From positions 5,642,001-5,706,000 of the forward strand of contig OZ023184.1 in assembly GCA_963995505.1 (NCBI GenBank): a DNA stretch of 64,000 nt. The letters are read 5' to 3'. Origin of the DNA: Hypericum androsaemum. Taxonomy: Eukaryota > Streptophyta > Magnoliopsida > Malpighiales > Hypericaceae. A model generated the notes under the pieces. It had not been told where the DNA came from and searched no databases. It worked only from the letters and a program-made list of their open reading frames with translations. The position numbers were made by a program, and so were the translations under genes. Below, piece by piece: positions 21,407-33,491 of this stretch (position 1 is its first letter; every line of letters begins with the position of its first letter).

Positions 21407-23948
21407 CTTTCGTTGGACAAAAGGATTGGCATCTATTACTTTGGTGTAAACTTGTGAACAAATAGGCTTAATTTTTTTTGGTGAAAAAATTAAGAAATTA
21501 AGTTTTTTTTTCAAATTTGGGCCTACTGAATGGGCTCAACGAACTGGGCCCAATTCGCGGTGTCCAATTGCAACACCGTGATTAACCATATGCCGTCACA
21601 CTGCAATTTTCTCATAAATTGCCACACTGATGGTATGGATTTTAATTACATCAAAATTGCGGTGCAGTGTCAATTTTCACAACAACACTGCAAAACTGTA
21701 CCGAACTTAGCCCTAGTTCATTGGGACCTTATTTTCAGCCTAGCCGAGGACTCCGGCAAGGTGACCCTTTGTCACCGTACCTATTTCTACTTTGTGTTGA
21801 AGGTCTTGCTGCATTGTTACAATAGGCACATGGTGCATGCTTAATCCATGGTATCCGGGTAGCCATGTCCGCCCCTCCTATCACACATTCATTCTTTGCT
21901 AATGATTTGCTCCTATTTTCTCGTGCCTTAGATGGCGAACCAGATATTATTATAAACCTATTGGCTATTTATGAGGGAGCATTGGGGCAGAAGGTTAATC
22001 TTGAGAAGATTTTTTTATTTTTTAGCCAGAATGTCACATCTTCTTCTCAGAACCGCATTTGTGCATCTCTTGGTGTGCAACATGCAGATGGACATGAGAC
22101 TTCTCTCAACTTACCTACAGTTTTGGGCCGCTCTGAATGTCTAGTTTTTTTCTTCTCTGGAGGACTGCATACGTGATAAAGTGGTGAATTGGAAGGTCAG
22201 GTTCTTATCTCGGTCAGGACGTGAGACTTTGATTAAATATTTCCTGTAGTCTATTCCTACATAAGTTATGAGTTATTTCTTGTTGCCAACTGAGACTTGT
22301 GATCGAATTAAAAAATATCTTTGTGACGTCTTTTAGGGAAGCTCTAATGGTGACAGAAAACTTCATTGGGAAAGTTGGGCTAGACTTTGTAAGTCAAAGC
22401 GAGAAGGAGGAATGGGCTTTCAGTGACTGCACAACTTCAATAGAGCAATACTAGCCAAACAAGCATGACTATAAATCTCAGTGATTGACTTGCTTACAAC
22501 TCGGATCTTTTAGGCTCGCTATTTCCCTCATTCTAGATTACTTAACTCAAAATAGGGATATAAGTTGAGCTATGCATGACAGAGTATTATAGCTGGATAA
22601 ACCTTGCTTGCACCGGGGCTAGAATAGAGGGTCGGGAGCAGAGTGGACATTAATATATGGAAAGATTGATGAATTCCAAATTCTCCAATGGGAATTTCAC
22701 ATTATATCTTCCTCGTTCAGATCATTTTCAGCCAGTAGCCAAACTGAATAAAGTAGGGTCCAATCAGTTGAATGAAATACTGCTAGATTCCCAGTTCTCA
22801 AACGAGGATACATCAAGAACTAAATTTAGGAAAGGATTTGATGGAGGTTAGTTGACAATGGTCTTTACAATGTTAAGAGCTAGTATTACCAAGACTTTGC
22901 TTAGTGGTGGGCCTCATCGGGGTTGCCTTCGGGTCCTCATGTAGATGCTTCCTTTTGGCCCCATTTCTGAAAAGCGCATAGCCCTCAGCATATTAAAAAT
23001 TTCTTATGGCGAGCTACTGACAATAATTTGTCGGTGCATGATAATTTGCTACGGAGAGGGGTAGATATTGATCTGTTGTGTCCAATTGGTAACACTTGTC
23101 CAGAAACTGTCTGATACTTGTGTATGGAATGTCCCAAGACCATTGCAATTCTAGTCCACTGTCTGATTTATTCCAAGGCTCTTACCACATCCCTGTGTTT
23201 GAGTCAATCCAGCGTTTCCTTGACATTGCCAGTGTAGAGGACCAAATTCGATGGCAATAGGTTTGTAGGGAATCTAAAAATTTCGTATTCTATATGCCTA
23301 TGGTAACCCGACTGACGTTAACATTCCAAAAGAAATGGATCGGGCTCTCAGGTTTTGAGAGGATTCCTTACCTGCCAATGTACGTTCAGAGGGTACCCGT
23401 CTACCTCGCTCTTTGTCATGAACATCTCCAAAGGTTGGCTGGATAAAGATTAACTCTGATACGGGTCTCTCCTCCACAGTTGTCGGAATGTATGTGTTAT
23501 ATCTCGGGATCATTGGGAAGTCTTTTTCTATGCGATGGTCTGATCTATTCCTACAGTTTTGCACCCAACGCTTTTGGAGGCCCATGATGTATTGTTAGGG
23601 GCTAAACTGACGAAAGTAATGGGCTATCATAAGGTGATATTTGAATCAGACTGTCTGTCGCTAATCGAGGCCCTGAATCACACAATAATTGACCGGAGTG
23701 ACCTCTCCCTCTTAATTCTGAAGTGCCAGTCTGCCAATGACTCCTTCCAGGAGGTGCGCTTTGTTTACACTAGATGTGAAGTCAATTGTTCGACCCATCT
23801 TTTGTCCAAAATATTGTTACCCGAGAATACTTTAGACTTGTCTTTATTGGCTGTTTTGCTTTGTATTACTGATGCTTTAGAAGTGGACATGAATGTAGTT
23901 TATACTTAACTTTGTGTTTAATGAAATGATATGCTGATCATCAAAAAA

Positions 23949-24239
23949 AATATCAAAAAATTAGCCATTTGATTTTTTTTAAATAAAATTAGGCCATATT
24001 TTATATTAAATTCACCATAAAATTTATGAATCTGATAATGAAAGAGATGGAGATAAGACATATGAATATGATACGATGGGAGGTCTAGGGAAACACTTTG
24101 ATTTTGCACGAAAGAAAAAGAGTATGAAAGAAAAAGAGTTTCAATAAGTTTATGTTCTTTTCCTCTTTCATTACCTATCTATAAATCATTTAGAGATATG
24201 TAGCTAAAATAAGTATTACAAAAAAGAGCTTCAAACATC
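23949..24239. other. AT-rich spacer between two LINE fragments
   Basis: No gene is seen. A short tandem duplication GAAAGAAAAAGAGT occurs near 24111-24140. Confidence 0.5.
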
Positions 24240-25892
24240 TCAAGGTCCAAAAATTACTACTTGGTAAACTTAACAAAACAATCGCATAAGGCCAATCGCC
24301 TGACAGATCTCGCAGGAATGAGAAAGCCTTAGTCTTTCCACTATTCTAGAGGACGAGCATCGAGATAGTTGAGACATACTCCATAATCCAGTCAACGAAG
24401 AGCAGCGGAAGTCTCGTTAGGATAAGCATCTCGCGGAAGTCTCAGTTGAGTCGGTCACACACTTTCTTAAGGTCAAGCTTGATGACCATCCAGTCGGTCT
24501 GACCAACTTTGCGAGACATCAAATAAATTGTCTCCCACAGTATGACAGAGTTGTCCGACATATAGTTGCCAGGAATAAAGTTAGATTGCCTTGGACTATG
24601 CATCACATCTAGGAGGGCTTGCTTTAGTTGACTCACTAGGATTTTAATAATGAACTTATACATAACACTAAATAGGCTTATTGGCCTAAACTGAACCAAT
24701 ATTTCAGGCGTAGGTACTTTGGGGATAAACATGATTAGTGTGGCATTCAGATGTGGAGGGAACCTACCATTGGGGAAGAACTCGTGGACCTGAGTACACA
24801 ATGAGTCACCTACCACCTCCCAGCACTCTTAAAAGAAGATAGCCTAGTAGCCAACTTCGCCTGGGGCTTCGCAGTCCCCCATCTGAAATAATTCATCTTG
24901 AACGTCTGCTTGGGACACTGGGCTGTAGAGTCCTTCCAACTAACTAGCGTCCAAGGAGAAAAACTATAATTGAACAAGAAATTTGGTCGACACCTCCAAA
25001 TATAATCGTTAGAAAATAGCTACAACCAAAGTACATAGGGAGTTCTGGTCCCATAACTACTCTAGGATCGGGGATAGGAGACCCTGAATCGAGTATTATA
25101 GTTTACATCTACAATCTAATCCTCCCTAGACTTCTGAAGCTAAAGTAGCACCTTCTGATTGAGGATATTATCAAGCTCTCAGTGGAGCTTCTCCTCTAGA
25201 CATAGGAGGCCTCACGTGACCCCAGACTTCATCGTCATCTAAACATTGTCTAACCTTGCCATTCATTTATCCTTGCATTGAAGGATATGACTAAATACCT
25301 CTCGGTTCTACTGGCGCATAGTCGGTGTGATAAAATCTAATGCAATATTGGCATGCAACGTCCTAGGCCACTCTGAATCAAGCAAGGCCATGATGTCTCT
25401 ATTGAACTGTCAGGCTATCTAGAATCAGATGGCATCTCCCTCATACTCCCCCCCACCCACAATTCGATAGAAGGTCAAGAAGAATCAAGAGTAGAGAAGG
25501 AATGATCTTCGTCCTCTCGGCATCATAATCTAGATTCCATCTGTGAACTGTGATTTAATGACCCATCACTGTCCACGAACCAATACAATTGCTCGAAACG
25601 GGGGCGAGTTAGGCCAATATGCTCGAGTCTATCTCGACAGAGGCGGGTTGATGAGGCCTCTAGATTTCATGACCTTCACCAATCCAGTCTGCAAGAATTC
25701 ATCACATTTGTGCGTCGATGTAGCAGTGCTAAACGAGTTGGCGAGTTTGTCTTTGAAAGATGAAAGGGGAGGAGGATCCGGTGGCTTCACAGGACGTGGG
25801 TTGGGGAGTCCATCCATGTCCATTTTCTCCGGCAGCTTGCTAGAAGGGGATGGAATAGGTTCATTAGTGCTTTGTGGTGGAGAGAGCGTCAT
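24240..25892 (-). mobile_element. Decayed L1-type LINE, reverse orientation
   Basis: Minus strand. ORF1 N-terminus at 25892-25629 (proline-rich, with SSFKDKLANSF, the plant LINE ORF1 motif). Endonuclease-region remnants follow down to about 24850. Reverse transcriptase is at 24816-24442 (LNATLIMFIPKV, FRPISLFSVMYKFI, WMVIKLDLKKVCDRLN). A shifted GLRQGDPLSPY-like trace lies near 24330-24240. The element is truncated before the FADD box and has a large deletion between ORF1 and reverse transcriptase. It faces the other LINE fragment tail to tail, which could have arisen by two insertions. Confidence 0.75.
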
Positions 25893-26614
25893 GGCCGGTT
25901 CACTCCGGGGAGAATGGTGGAACTACTTTTTTCTATTTTCTCGCAAGACACAGAGAGTGTTTTTTCTCACGTCTGTTACAAAACAACTATGACTATTCAC
26001 TTTAGACGCTACAAAGTAGATGTAGGGCGGGAGTGGATCCCGAAGAAGAAGAAGGCCATTAATTCTCTTCTAAGCAACATGTCCAAACTAATCCCTAAAA
26101 AAAAGCAACATGTCCAAACCTAGTATCACACACTAGCTTTTCCATGCAAGTTATCGTGCGGAGAGCGTTACCAAGACGGCCCAACAGGCCTTACCAAATG
26201 GCTTTGAGTCAACAAAAATATCCTACACAGAGAGAGAGAAATCCCACCGACCCGGGCCCGGGTGGAAAAAGTCCAAAACCCGCCAAAACAACTCACACGT
26301 GTACGCTCCTGATTCACTCTCCCCTCCCAAAACCGACAATCCCTCCCGCTGATGAACCTCCGATTCCGCTCGTTTTGACCCCCCGAATATAATCCTACCC
26401 CTCGTCTCTCTCTTATCGATCTAATCCTATCCTCCACTTTCTCTCTCTACCTTCTCCATTTCTCCCACGAAACCCCCAATCCATAGCCTACCGATGTGCT
26501 ATCATCAACTGGATCTCTGACCCCGAGACCGGCGATTTCACTCTCCCGTTTTAGGCCGCGACCGATCTAAGCTCGGAGGAGGAAGAGACGAGAAGGAACA
26601 AATTAATTAGGGTT

Positions 26615-26649
<35 letters not shown>

Positions 26650-27091
26650 GCGGAGGTGGGGGGATAGAATGCCTTGGGCGCCGGATCAAGCGCTGTTGCT
26701 TCCTTGCGTAGCGTTGTTCCACGGCGGAGGATTGTGTTCTCATCGTTTGAAACATCTCGAGAAGAGCGATCGTCGCGGTAATCTTAGTTAACATTCGCTT
26801 CCTCCCTCCGTCCCTCTCCTTTCTGTTCTTTATTCATATCGTCTACGGAGTTGCCTAGGGATTTTGTACGGCCGTAGGAAGAGGCTCGTCGGATCGGTGT
26901 TGTTGATCGGCGATCGGACTTTTTTGTTAGGCTTGCGCGTGAAGAGAGGTAATTTATTTTCGGTTCGAAAGTGTATGTTTGACTTTTGGTAGCTGGATTG
27001 GTTAGTTTCTTAATCGAGTTGATGATGTTGGCTTCTTTGATTTGATGGTTGCAGTTGTGTCGGTTGTTGTTGTTCTCAGTTAGTGCTGTGC
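25893..27091 (+). promoter_or_regulatory. Promoter and 5' UTR region of the lysine-rich protein gene
   Basis: The composition turns C-rich from 26380 (CTCGTCTCTCTCTTATCG), typical of a plant 5' UTR. A GA microsatellite lies at 26618-26646. A 5' UTR intron is possible, with an acceptor TTGATGGTTGCAG ending near 27054, because no ATG-initiated long frame exists until 27092. No coding gene is otherwise visible. Confidence 0.4.
26618..26646. repeat. GA dinucleotide microsatellite
   Basis: About fourteen GA units in the probable 5' UTR. GA runs at this position are common in plant leaders. Confidence 0.9.
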
Positions 27092-28030
27092 ATGGGCTCG
27101 TGTGGTGGAGCGGTTGCGGTGGATGAACTTGAAAGGGATTTTGGCAAGTTCGTCCAGCTGGAGGATAGCGAGGAAGATGTGTCTGCGTCGTCTGGAGGGG
27201 ATAACAGTGATGCAGAGGTGTATCATGATCTCAAGGATGGACCCCAGCCCGTCGTGGAGTGCTTGGGGAAGTTGTCGTCGTCGGCATTGCCTTGTGGCAA
27301 CGAGAGTTCGCCTAACACTCCTGGAAAAGTAGAAGATGGTGACCAACCAGAAATGCCGTTGCAGCAGCATCTCTCCAATGTGGAACCTCAGCATTCTGTG
27401 CCATCTTTGCAAGTAAGCTCGAGGGGCGGATATTTACTCATTTGTGAATGTAGATGTTTGCCACGTAAACCTGTTTGTAGTTGGGTTTCCTCACGCCATA
27501 GTTAATGGTCAGAAAGATTTGCTCATTTGTGGAAGTCATTTAACCGGCACGGTTTCTGTAACCTGTTGTGTTAGTTGTGTGTGGATCTATCTTTATTGTA
27601 TATTGAATCTGTTCGTTTCCTTCGGTATCCTGTTTTGAAGCTTGTGTCAGCATTAAAAGGTGGCCGTGAGAAGATCGGGGTTGCACGGAGGAAATTGTCA
27701 GTGACATGGGCCCCTGATGTGTACGATCCCGTTCCCAATTCCTTATCTCACACTGTGAAAGGGAATAAGAAGAAGTCAAGGAAAGACAAGGACAAAGATA
27801 ACAAGAAGAACAAGAAAGGGCAAAAGAGTGGGAAAGACAAGAAGCAGCTTCGCAAACATGGTGGAAGGTCTGATAAGGCGGCTCATAGAACAGTGGATAC
27901 TGTCAGCAGATTCGTCCACGTGTCCGATGACCTTGGAGATTTCGATGTTGGCAGTCCGGACTGCTGTGGGAGTAGCTTCCTCAGGGAATCACAGACCAAG
28001 TTTCATTTCTCCGTTGCAGAAGCTTTATGA
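27092..28030 (+). CDS. Lysine-rich plant protein of unknown function, two exons, 236 aa
   Basis: Exon 1 is 27092-27412 (107 codons, donor CAA|GTAAGC) and exon 2 is 27641-28030 (acceptor TTTTGAAG|CTTG). The frame is continuous in phase 0. The N-terminal half is acidic ([20 protein letters not shown]). Exon 2 opens with [20 protein letters not shown] and [19 protein letters not shown], a block conserved in uncharacterised plant proteins. A basic run of about 35 residues ([17 protein letters not shown]...) follows, and then [26 protein letters not shown] and the end FSVAEAL. The basic run suggests nuclear location by inference. I know of no enzymatic domain. GTG at 27083 precedes the ATG in frame but is not a plausible plant start. 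Confidence 0.8.
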
Positions 28031-28494
28031 TAGCCCGGTGGACTGCAATCACTGTCAATCCCTCAAGGCTCTGTGTATAAATAAGCTTATTTTGTCTAGT
28101 GTTTGGCTCAACTTTTTTGTTGCACGACTGTTTGACGGTATTGAACAAGCTCTTTCAAGACTTGGCTTCGGATTTGGCGGGACGTCAAATCTTATACCAG
28201 CTTTGTATATAGAAATCAGTTGGTTTGGTCATTCAATGTTATAGAGGCTTTTTTTGTTCATGAAACCCTGCCAATTTGTGTTTGTACAGGTTATGGACCC
28301 TGCCAATGTTTTTGTACAATTCCCTAAAATGTCTCTTGGGAGTTGAAGAAAACATAAACCTAAACCGAAAATGATGCGTAAAGCAACGCCTTGCTCCATA
28401 CTTGATCCTCGACCCTGTTTCGGTTATGAGAGTTAACAAAATCGACCTCTGACAAGTCTAGTTTCTGAACAGAGGCTACATAGACAAAATGTAT
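28031..28494. other. Convergent intergenic region
   Basis: It holds the 3' ends of two convergent genes (27092-28030 on + and 28495-32484 on -). No ORF of substance is seen. The phrase CCCTGCCAATKTKTGTTTGTACA occurs twice (28266 and 28299), a short local duplication. Confidence 0.5.
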
Positions 28495-31400
28495 CTATGT
28501 TGTGTACTCTGCATTTATTTTTACATAGTCATAACTCAGATCACATCCCCACGCTTGCCCACTTCCAGATCCATCACCTGTGTAGTTGAACCGTTAAACC
28601 ATAACCGTGTTGTTAGATATAGGGAAAACATGAATGCAGCAAGGGAAAACATGAATGCAGCAAGTTGAAGTGCTGGCAATACGAATCACAACTTACCGAT
28701 AGATACGTCGATCTTAACTGTACCATGAATCTCACCAGCCTTCTTCAGATAATTACTAGCTTCATCCCTAAACACAAGACATAAATATGAATACGATGAA
28801 TAATTATATTTAAAAAATGAAATGTAAACACTAGGAAAAAGTGGAAAATAAGGAGGAGAAAACCAAAAACTTACCTGTCGAATTCAAGTGGTTGCCCCTT
28901 GTCCATCAGCAATATGTCTCCAAGCGAAATTCTTACCTTGTTTGGGTCAAAATCAACTCCAGCGTAGCCAGCAGCGGCAGCAATACGTCCCCAGTTAGGA
29001 TCTCGCCCATAAATGGCAGCCTAATATCACAGAAGATGAATTATCCAGAGCGGCAATATGCATTGACAAGTGAGGAAGAAGGTCATTGCTACCTTGACAA
29101 GCGAGGAAGAAGCCACCGAGCGAGCAATCTTTGCTGCTTTACCCTCGTCTGCTGCACCTGCTACTGTCACCTAGAACTCAGGTAACTACAAATTAGCGTG
29201 ACAGAAAAACTCGGCAGTTAAGAATGCTCAAACGAGTCATTAATTATCCAGAGATGCTTGTTTTCCGTCGCAATCTATAGATCTGGCAAGAACAAGAAAA
29301 TTTCAAGAACTTTGAGACATCAAACCTCGACTAAGCACGTAGCTCCCTCTCCATCCCAAGCTATAGATTTGGCAAGACCTTGCATTACCTAAGAAGGTGA
29401 GGTGTCAGGGAGGCAAATCAAGTCACTTGATTCATGATCAACACATTAGTGGTGACCGAATTTCCCAAACCCCATCCCTCCCTTTACCATTGAGCCAGCA
29501 CTCACTTGGTAAAATAAAGCATAGTTACTAATATGATATAGGGCTTTTCATAAACTGAAGAAATAAAATGCAATATAAGTACAAAGAATCGACGAGAGCA
29601 CTAGGCGCTGTGCCATTTTCCACTGGTAGAAAGTCTCGTAAGAAATATGAAGCAATTTAACTGATACAAATGAATGCGGGAATTTCATCCTACCCAAAAG
29701 CTTATACGGAAACTTAAATTGGAGCCAAACTTACAGCATCGAGGCATGCTTGAAGTTGTAATGCTTCATGACAGTTCAATGAAGATATCAAGGTCGATCC
29801 GGATAAACCACTAGCCAATGCAATAACTGTATCATTGGTACTAGTATCTCCATCTACCTGTTGAAAAATGCACGCCTGAAGTATTAAGCAATGTGTTCTA
29901 CATGTCTGTAAAAATAAAAACAAGTACCAAAATGGAATGATGCAGTACAGTTATTTGGTTGAAGCTGCGATTCACTGCATTTTGAACCATCTTTCTCCAA
30001 ACATCACATTCAACATTGGCATCGGTTGTTAAAACCTGAAACAAGGTTAATTATAGTAGATACAACAGAAAGACATAATGAGGCAAGAAGAAGAATAAGA
30101 GGAAGACATACGCCGAGCATGGTGGCCATATTTGGGTGGATCATCCCAGATCCTTTTGCCATCCCTCCAACTCTCACACAAGTTCCTCCAACCTGAGGCA
30201 TTTAATTTTTAAGGCTTTGTCAAGTACCCAATGTTGAATTTTTTGAATCGCAAACTAACGTTAATGACTATTTCATGATCAATAAGACTTGGTTGAGATG
30301 ATTCTTTAGCTCGTGGCCCAAGTGATGAATCGACAACAATGGAAACACTATGATCAGCATGAAAAAACTAGATATTGAAGTACTATTACACATTAAAAAC
30401 AAATGTGTTCACATGCTCGTAATCAAATGGACTGAATATTGGATCCAGGCTAAGATGCATTATTCATTGATTCATATATGTACATATAATTTATGCCAAC
30501 TCTTAAAGGCAATGGTATTCACTCTTTGCTTCATCAGTTTTCTTGTGCATATGCTCAAGTCTGATGGGCCGGCATGACCAAGTTGAGAAACTTTCTCATA
30601 AAAAACAAAAAGAGTGTAAATTTTAATGTGATCCATCAATAACTAGAAGCCGACTATATTATTCATACCTCGGATTCAATTGCCACACTCTTACTCACAA
30701 GATCAGTTGTTGTGATTGCCACAGCAGCTGAACCAGCCCTATAAAACCATCCAATATCAACAAATGCAAAAAGATAGACAGGAAAGTGCCCATGAGAAAC
30801 GACTCCCCGTAGTAATAAGTTGAAATTACGATGAAAAGTACAAGAAGAGACTGAACAGAATAAGCCGCTTGATACAACTGCATGATCTAAATGACATGCC
30901 ACCTTTTAATTCACGAAGATTGAGAATTACCCTTCAACTGAAGAAGAAAGAGATCGAACCAGTTTTGGTAGTGAATTTAGCAGTGGTTCCTGCAAATTCA
31001 ATCACCGGATCAGTATATGTGGTAGGCTAAGAAGTAAAATATGAGAGATCTTCAATATCTGTACCTTTTTTATTCTCTGACCAATGACACCGGTGGATTC
31101 AATCAAAATATCCTCTGGCGTCAAATTAAGTAGCTGTAACAAGGGATGAAGTGACAGTCGTTCAAACACAAACAAGGGAAATCGCGTGTTAAGATCTCCA
31201 ATTCTTTTCTTTATATTTTTGATAGAAAAGAGGTCCAGTTCTTAGAGTAACATACCAGAGCAAGGACTTCAACACATTCTAGAACGTCATCGAAACCTGC
31301 ATCGCCCTGAAGGGAATTCCCCATTAGATCTGTGGCAACTCCACACTAAGTAATCTTTGTAATAAAAGCAATAATATACTTGAGACGTTACACCTAAAAA

Positions 31401-32484
31401 TAGAACTTGTATCTGGTCCAGATAAATTACAACTAACAGATGATTTAATGAGAGCCACTTGGACAAAACTCAACAAGCAATATCGGTAGCGTACCGTTGC
31501 TGCATTAGCTTGACCAGCATTTATCAGCACTGCACGTCCCTGAAGCAGCAATCAATGAATTCAATTCTTAAACTATGAAACGATAATAATGGAATGAATC
31601 AAGAAGCTATAACAGGCAGCTACGGAAGGCACATTGGCCAAACAGCTGAAATATTCCACACTAGACATACCGTCTTAGCAGCATCCAGAACACGCCGACA
31701 GTACAGCACGGGAGCAGCTTGAAACATGCTCGTAGTGAACACCCCTGAGTCAAAACAGAGCACGGAAATAAAAAACGATCGGGTAGGAATCCCGCAAGAC
31801 AAGATCTCTCATACTCGCTCCGGTAAAAGCAAGATTCACTTCGACAATTGTAACCGCATTTTTCACAGTTTCATCGGGGTTGTTCAAGGACAACCAACCT
31901 ACCTGCAGAGGTGGCATCCACATCGCATGTAACGAGAGCTAGGTCAGGTTTCTCCCCTTTGGCTCGCAATCCTCCGTATATACCCGCAGCTTGGAACCCC
32001 TTCGCGGCGGTTACTCCACCAGCCACCTACATTACTAACATCACCTTTTTTTAATTTTAAAAAGTAAACAAATACAATAATTAAATTACGTGACCAGGCG
32101 TTGTTACAAACAGATTTCGAGTTCGAGCCAATTGGAAACACGCAGCAGCTTTAAATACTTGTTGGAAGCTATGACCTGCTTCCATGGACCTTCGGGGAGG
32201 AAAATAGGAGCGGCCGGAATATAATTTGCCGCCGCCTCGGACGACGCCAGCACTTTGACCTGACGGTTACCCGCTCCAAACGACAGGAAACCCGCCGTCT
32301 TCGGGGGAGTCGAAGAAAGGAAGACACAAAACGAAGGTCAAAGCAGAGGCAGAAAACGACAAGAGAAAGAATGGAACAAACAGAAGGGAGAGAGAGAGAA
32401 AGTTACCTTGGGGCAGTACCGAGGCTGTACCAGCTTCAGGGAGAAGCGGTTAGGAGGAGGAGGAAAGAGAGCGCATCCGTGCAT
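28495..32484 (-). CDS. ArgJ: Arginine biosynthesis bifunctional protein ArgJ, plastid, 17 exons
   Basis: Glutamate/ornithine N-acetyltransferase of the cyclic arginine pathway. It moves the acetyl group from N-acetylornithine to glutamate and can also use acetyl-CoA. Exons in transcript order: 32484-32407, 32298-32176, 32026-31903, 31744-31671, 31539-31495, 31306-31256, 31133-31065, 30989-30931, 30738-30669, 30192-30112, 30035-29949, 29857-29735, 29388-29326, 29170-29093, 29020-28875, 28767-28697, 28577-28495. They sum to 1,425 nt, 474 residues, in continuous frame. The autoprocessing site is in [15 protein letters not shown], where Thr255 becomes the nucleophile of the beta chain. Other signatures are [34 protein letters not shown] and GRDPNWGRI. 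The N-terminal ~60 residues are Ser/Arg/Pro-rich, consistent with a transit peptide (inferred). All expected motifs are intact, so it is probably functional. Confidence 0.96.
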
Positions 32485-33491
32485 TTTTTCTACTTGGAAG
32501 TCCTGGATTAGAATAGAAGCAGCAAACTGTGACGATTACCAGTCTTTTCCACTGTCGTTTTAGCACGTACCAGGATTGGGAGAGTGGGTCGGGTCTTTGA
32601 ATTTGACGGAATAGCGGGCAATTCGTCTTCTTTAAGCGGGGAGGCGGCTGGCTCCCAGGGCACGGGTTTATTGTAATTGTGGGAGCAAAATCTTTTTTGG
32701 ACAGTGACTATATTGATGGTGATATAAATGGGTAAATAACGGTTTTTTTTTGTTAGTTTTCAAATATTTCAAATATTTTACCTAATTTGAATCGGATCTG
32801 AATTAGATACTAAATATTTAAAAAGGGTAAAAAAGTCGTTAATTTTTTACAAATTTGATCTCACTAAATTTTTTCGTTGTCATTAATATAAACGATCACT
32901 TTAGGTGCAAACTTCATTTTTCTCTCGACCTCTTCTATCTACTCTCCCCTCCATCTCCTGTCACCTTTTGTTTCTCAATCTTCAGCAACGAGCAAGTTCT
33001 CTGATCTGACATAAAGCTAATTGCACACTAAACGGGAATGGATTTTACATTGTACCGATAATCCAAGTTTGCGGAATACAAAATAGTAAGAAACTTTAAT
33101 TCACTCAAGATGATCTTAAATTTAAATCTTACAAATCTAAAATACGCCATTGAAAAAGTCAAACAAGTTCAAACTTTCAGTTGGGCATACTAATCCAAGC
33201 CACAAGAGAAACGCCTTTTTTTTATCACTATACTTGAATTCCTTGCCCAGATGCATGCAATTTAAAAGGCAGCACGCATGCACGCAAGCAAGGAAGGTGT
33301 TGAAGATTGTCCCTATCCTAATTCTCCTAACCAACCACATCCTTCTCTCTACCGTGTTTCTGTCATGTACAAAAAAAAAAGAGAGCACTTGCGATGAGAT
33401 TCCACTGTTGCTGCGAGAAATCTAAAAACCGCAGCAGCAGGTATTATGAGGGAAAAAAAAGGAGAGGAGACTACAAAGATTAAACTAAATT
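32485..33491. other. Upstream region of ArgJ and 3' flank of the PHD gene
   Basis: Both neighbours are on the minus strand, so this is the ArgJ promoter plus the 3' UTR of the next gene. No TATA box stands out near 32485-32600. From 32690 to 33450 it is AT-rich with no supported gene; the short ORFs at 33137-33425 show no domain. Confidence 0.5.

Larger units (their letters stand above)
20624..21715. mobile_element. Non-autonomous hAT element, 1,092 bp, exact 8-bp TSD
   Basis: An identical 8-bp duplication GTTCATTG flanks the element (20616-20623 and 21716-21723). The ends are TAGGGGTGAG and, in reverse complement, TAGGGCTAAG, as expected for hAT-type short imperfect inverted repeats. Subterminal CACTGCAAAACTG occurs near both ends. 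Removing the element restores an open LINE reverse-transcriptase reading (INGSLGPYFQPSRGLRQGD), which confirms both borders. No transposase is encoded. The interior contains a 68-bp near-perfect palindrome and a CT-rich, promoter-like or 5'-UTR-like stretch (20855-21180) that may derive from a host gene. Confidence 0.92.
20580..23948 (+). mobile_element. 5'-truncated L1-type LINE, split by a hAT element
   Basis: Reverse transcriptase reading INGSLGPYF continues across the hAT insertion (20624-21715) into QPSRGLRQGDPLSPYLFLLCVEGL, so one LINE was cut in two. The catalytic box is FANDLLLF (FADD with D changed to N). Further pieces are a zf-RVT trace and an RNase H region (WIKINSDTG near 23440, then FESDCLSLIEALN and LSKILL to about 23900). 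It ends at an A-rich tail after ATGCTGATCATC (23942-23948). The 5' part (ORF1, endonuclease) is missing. Numerous stops make it inactive. Confidence 0.85.
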
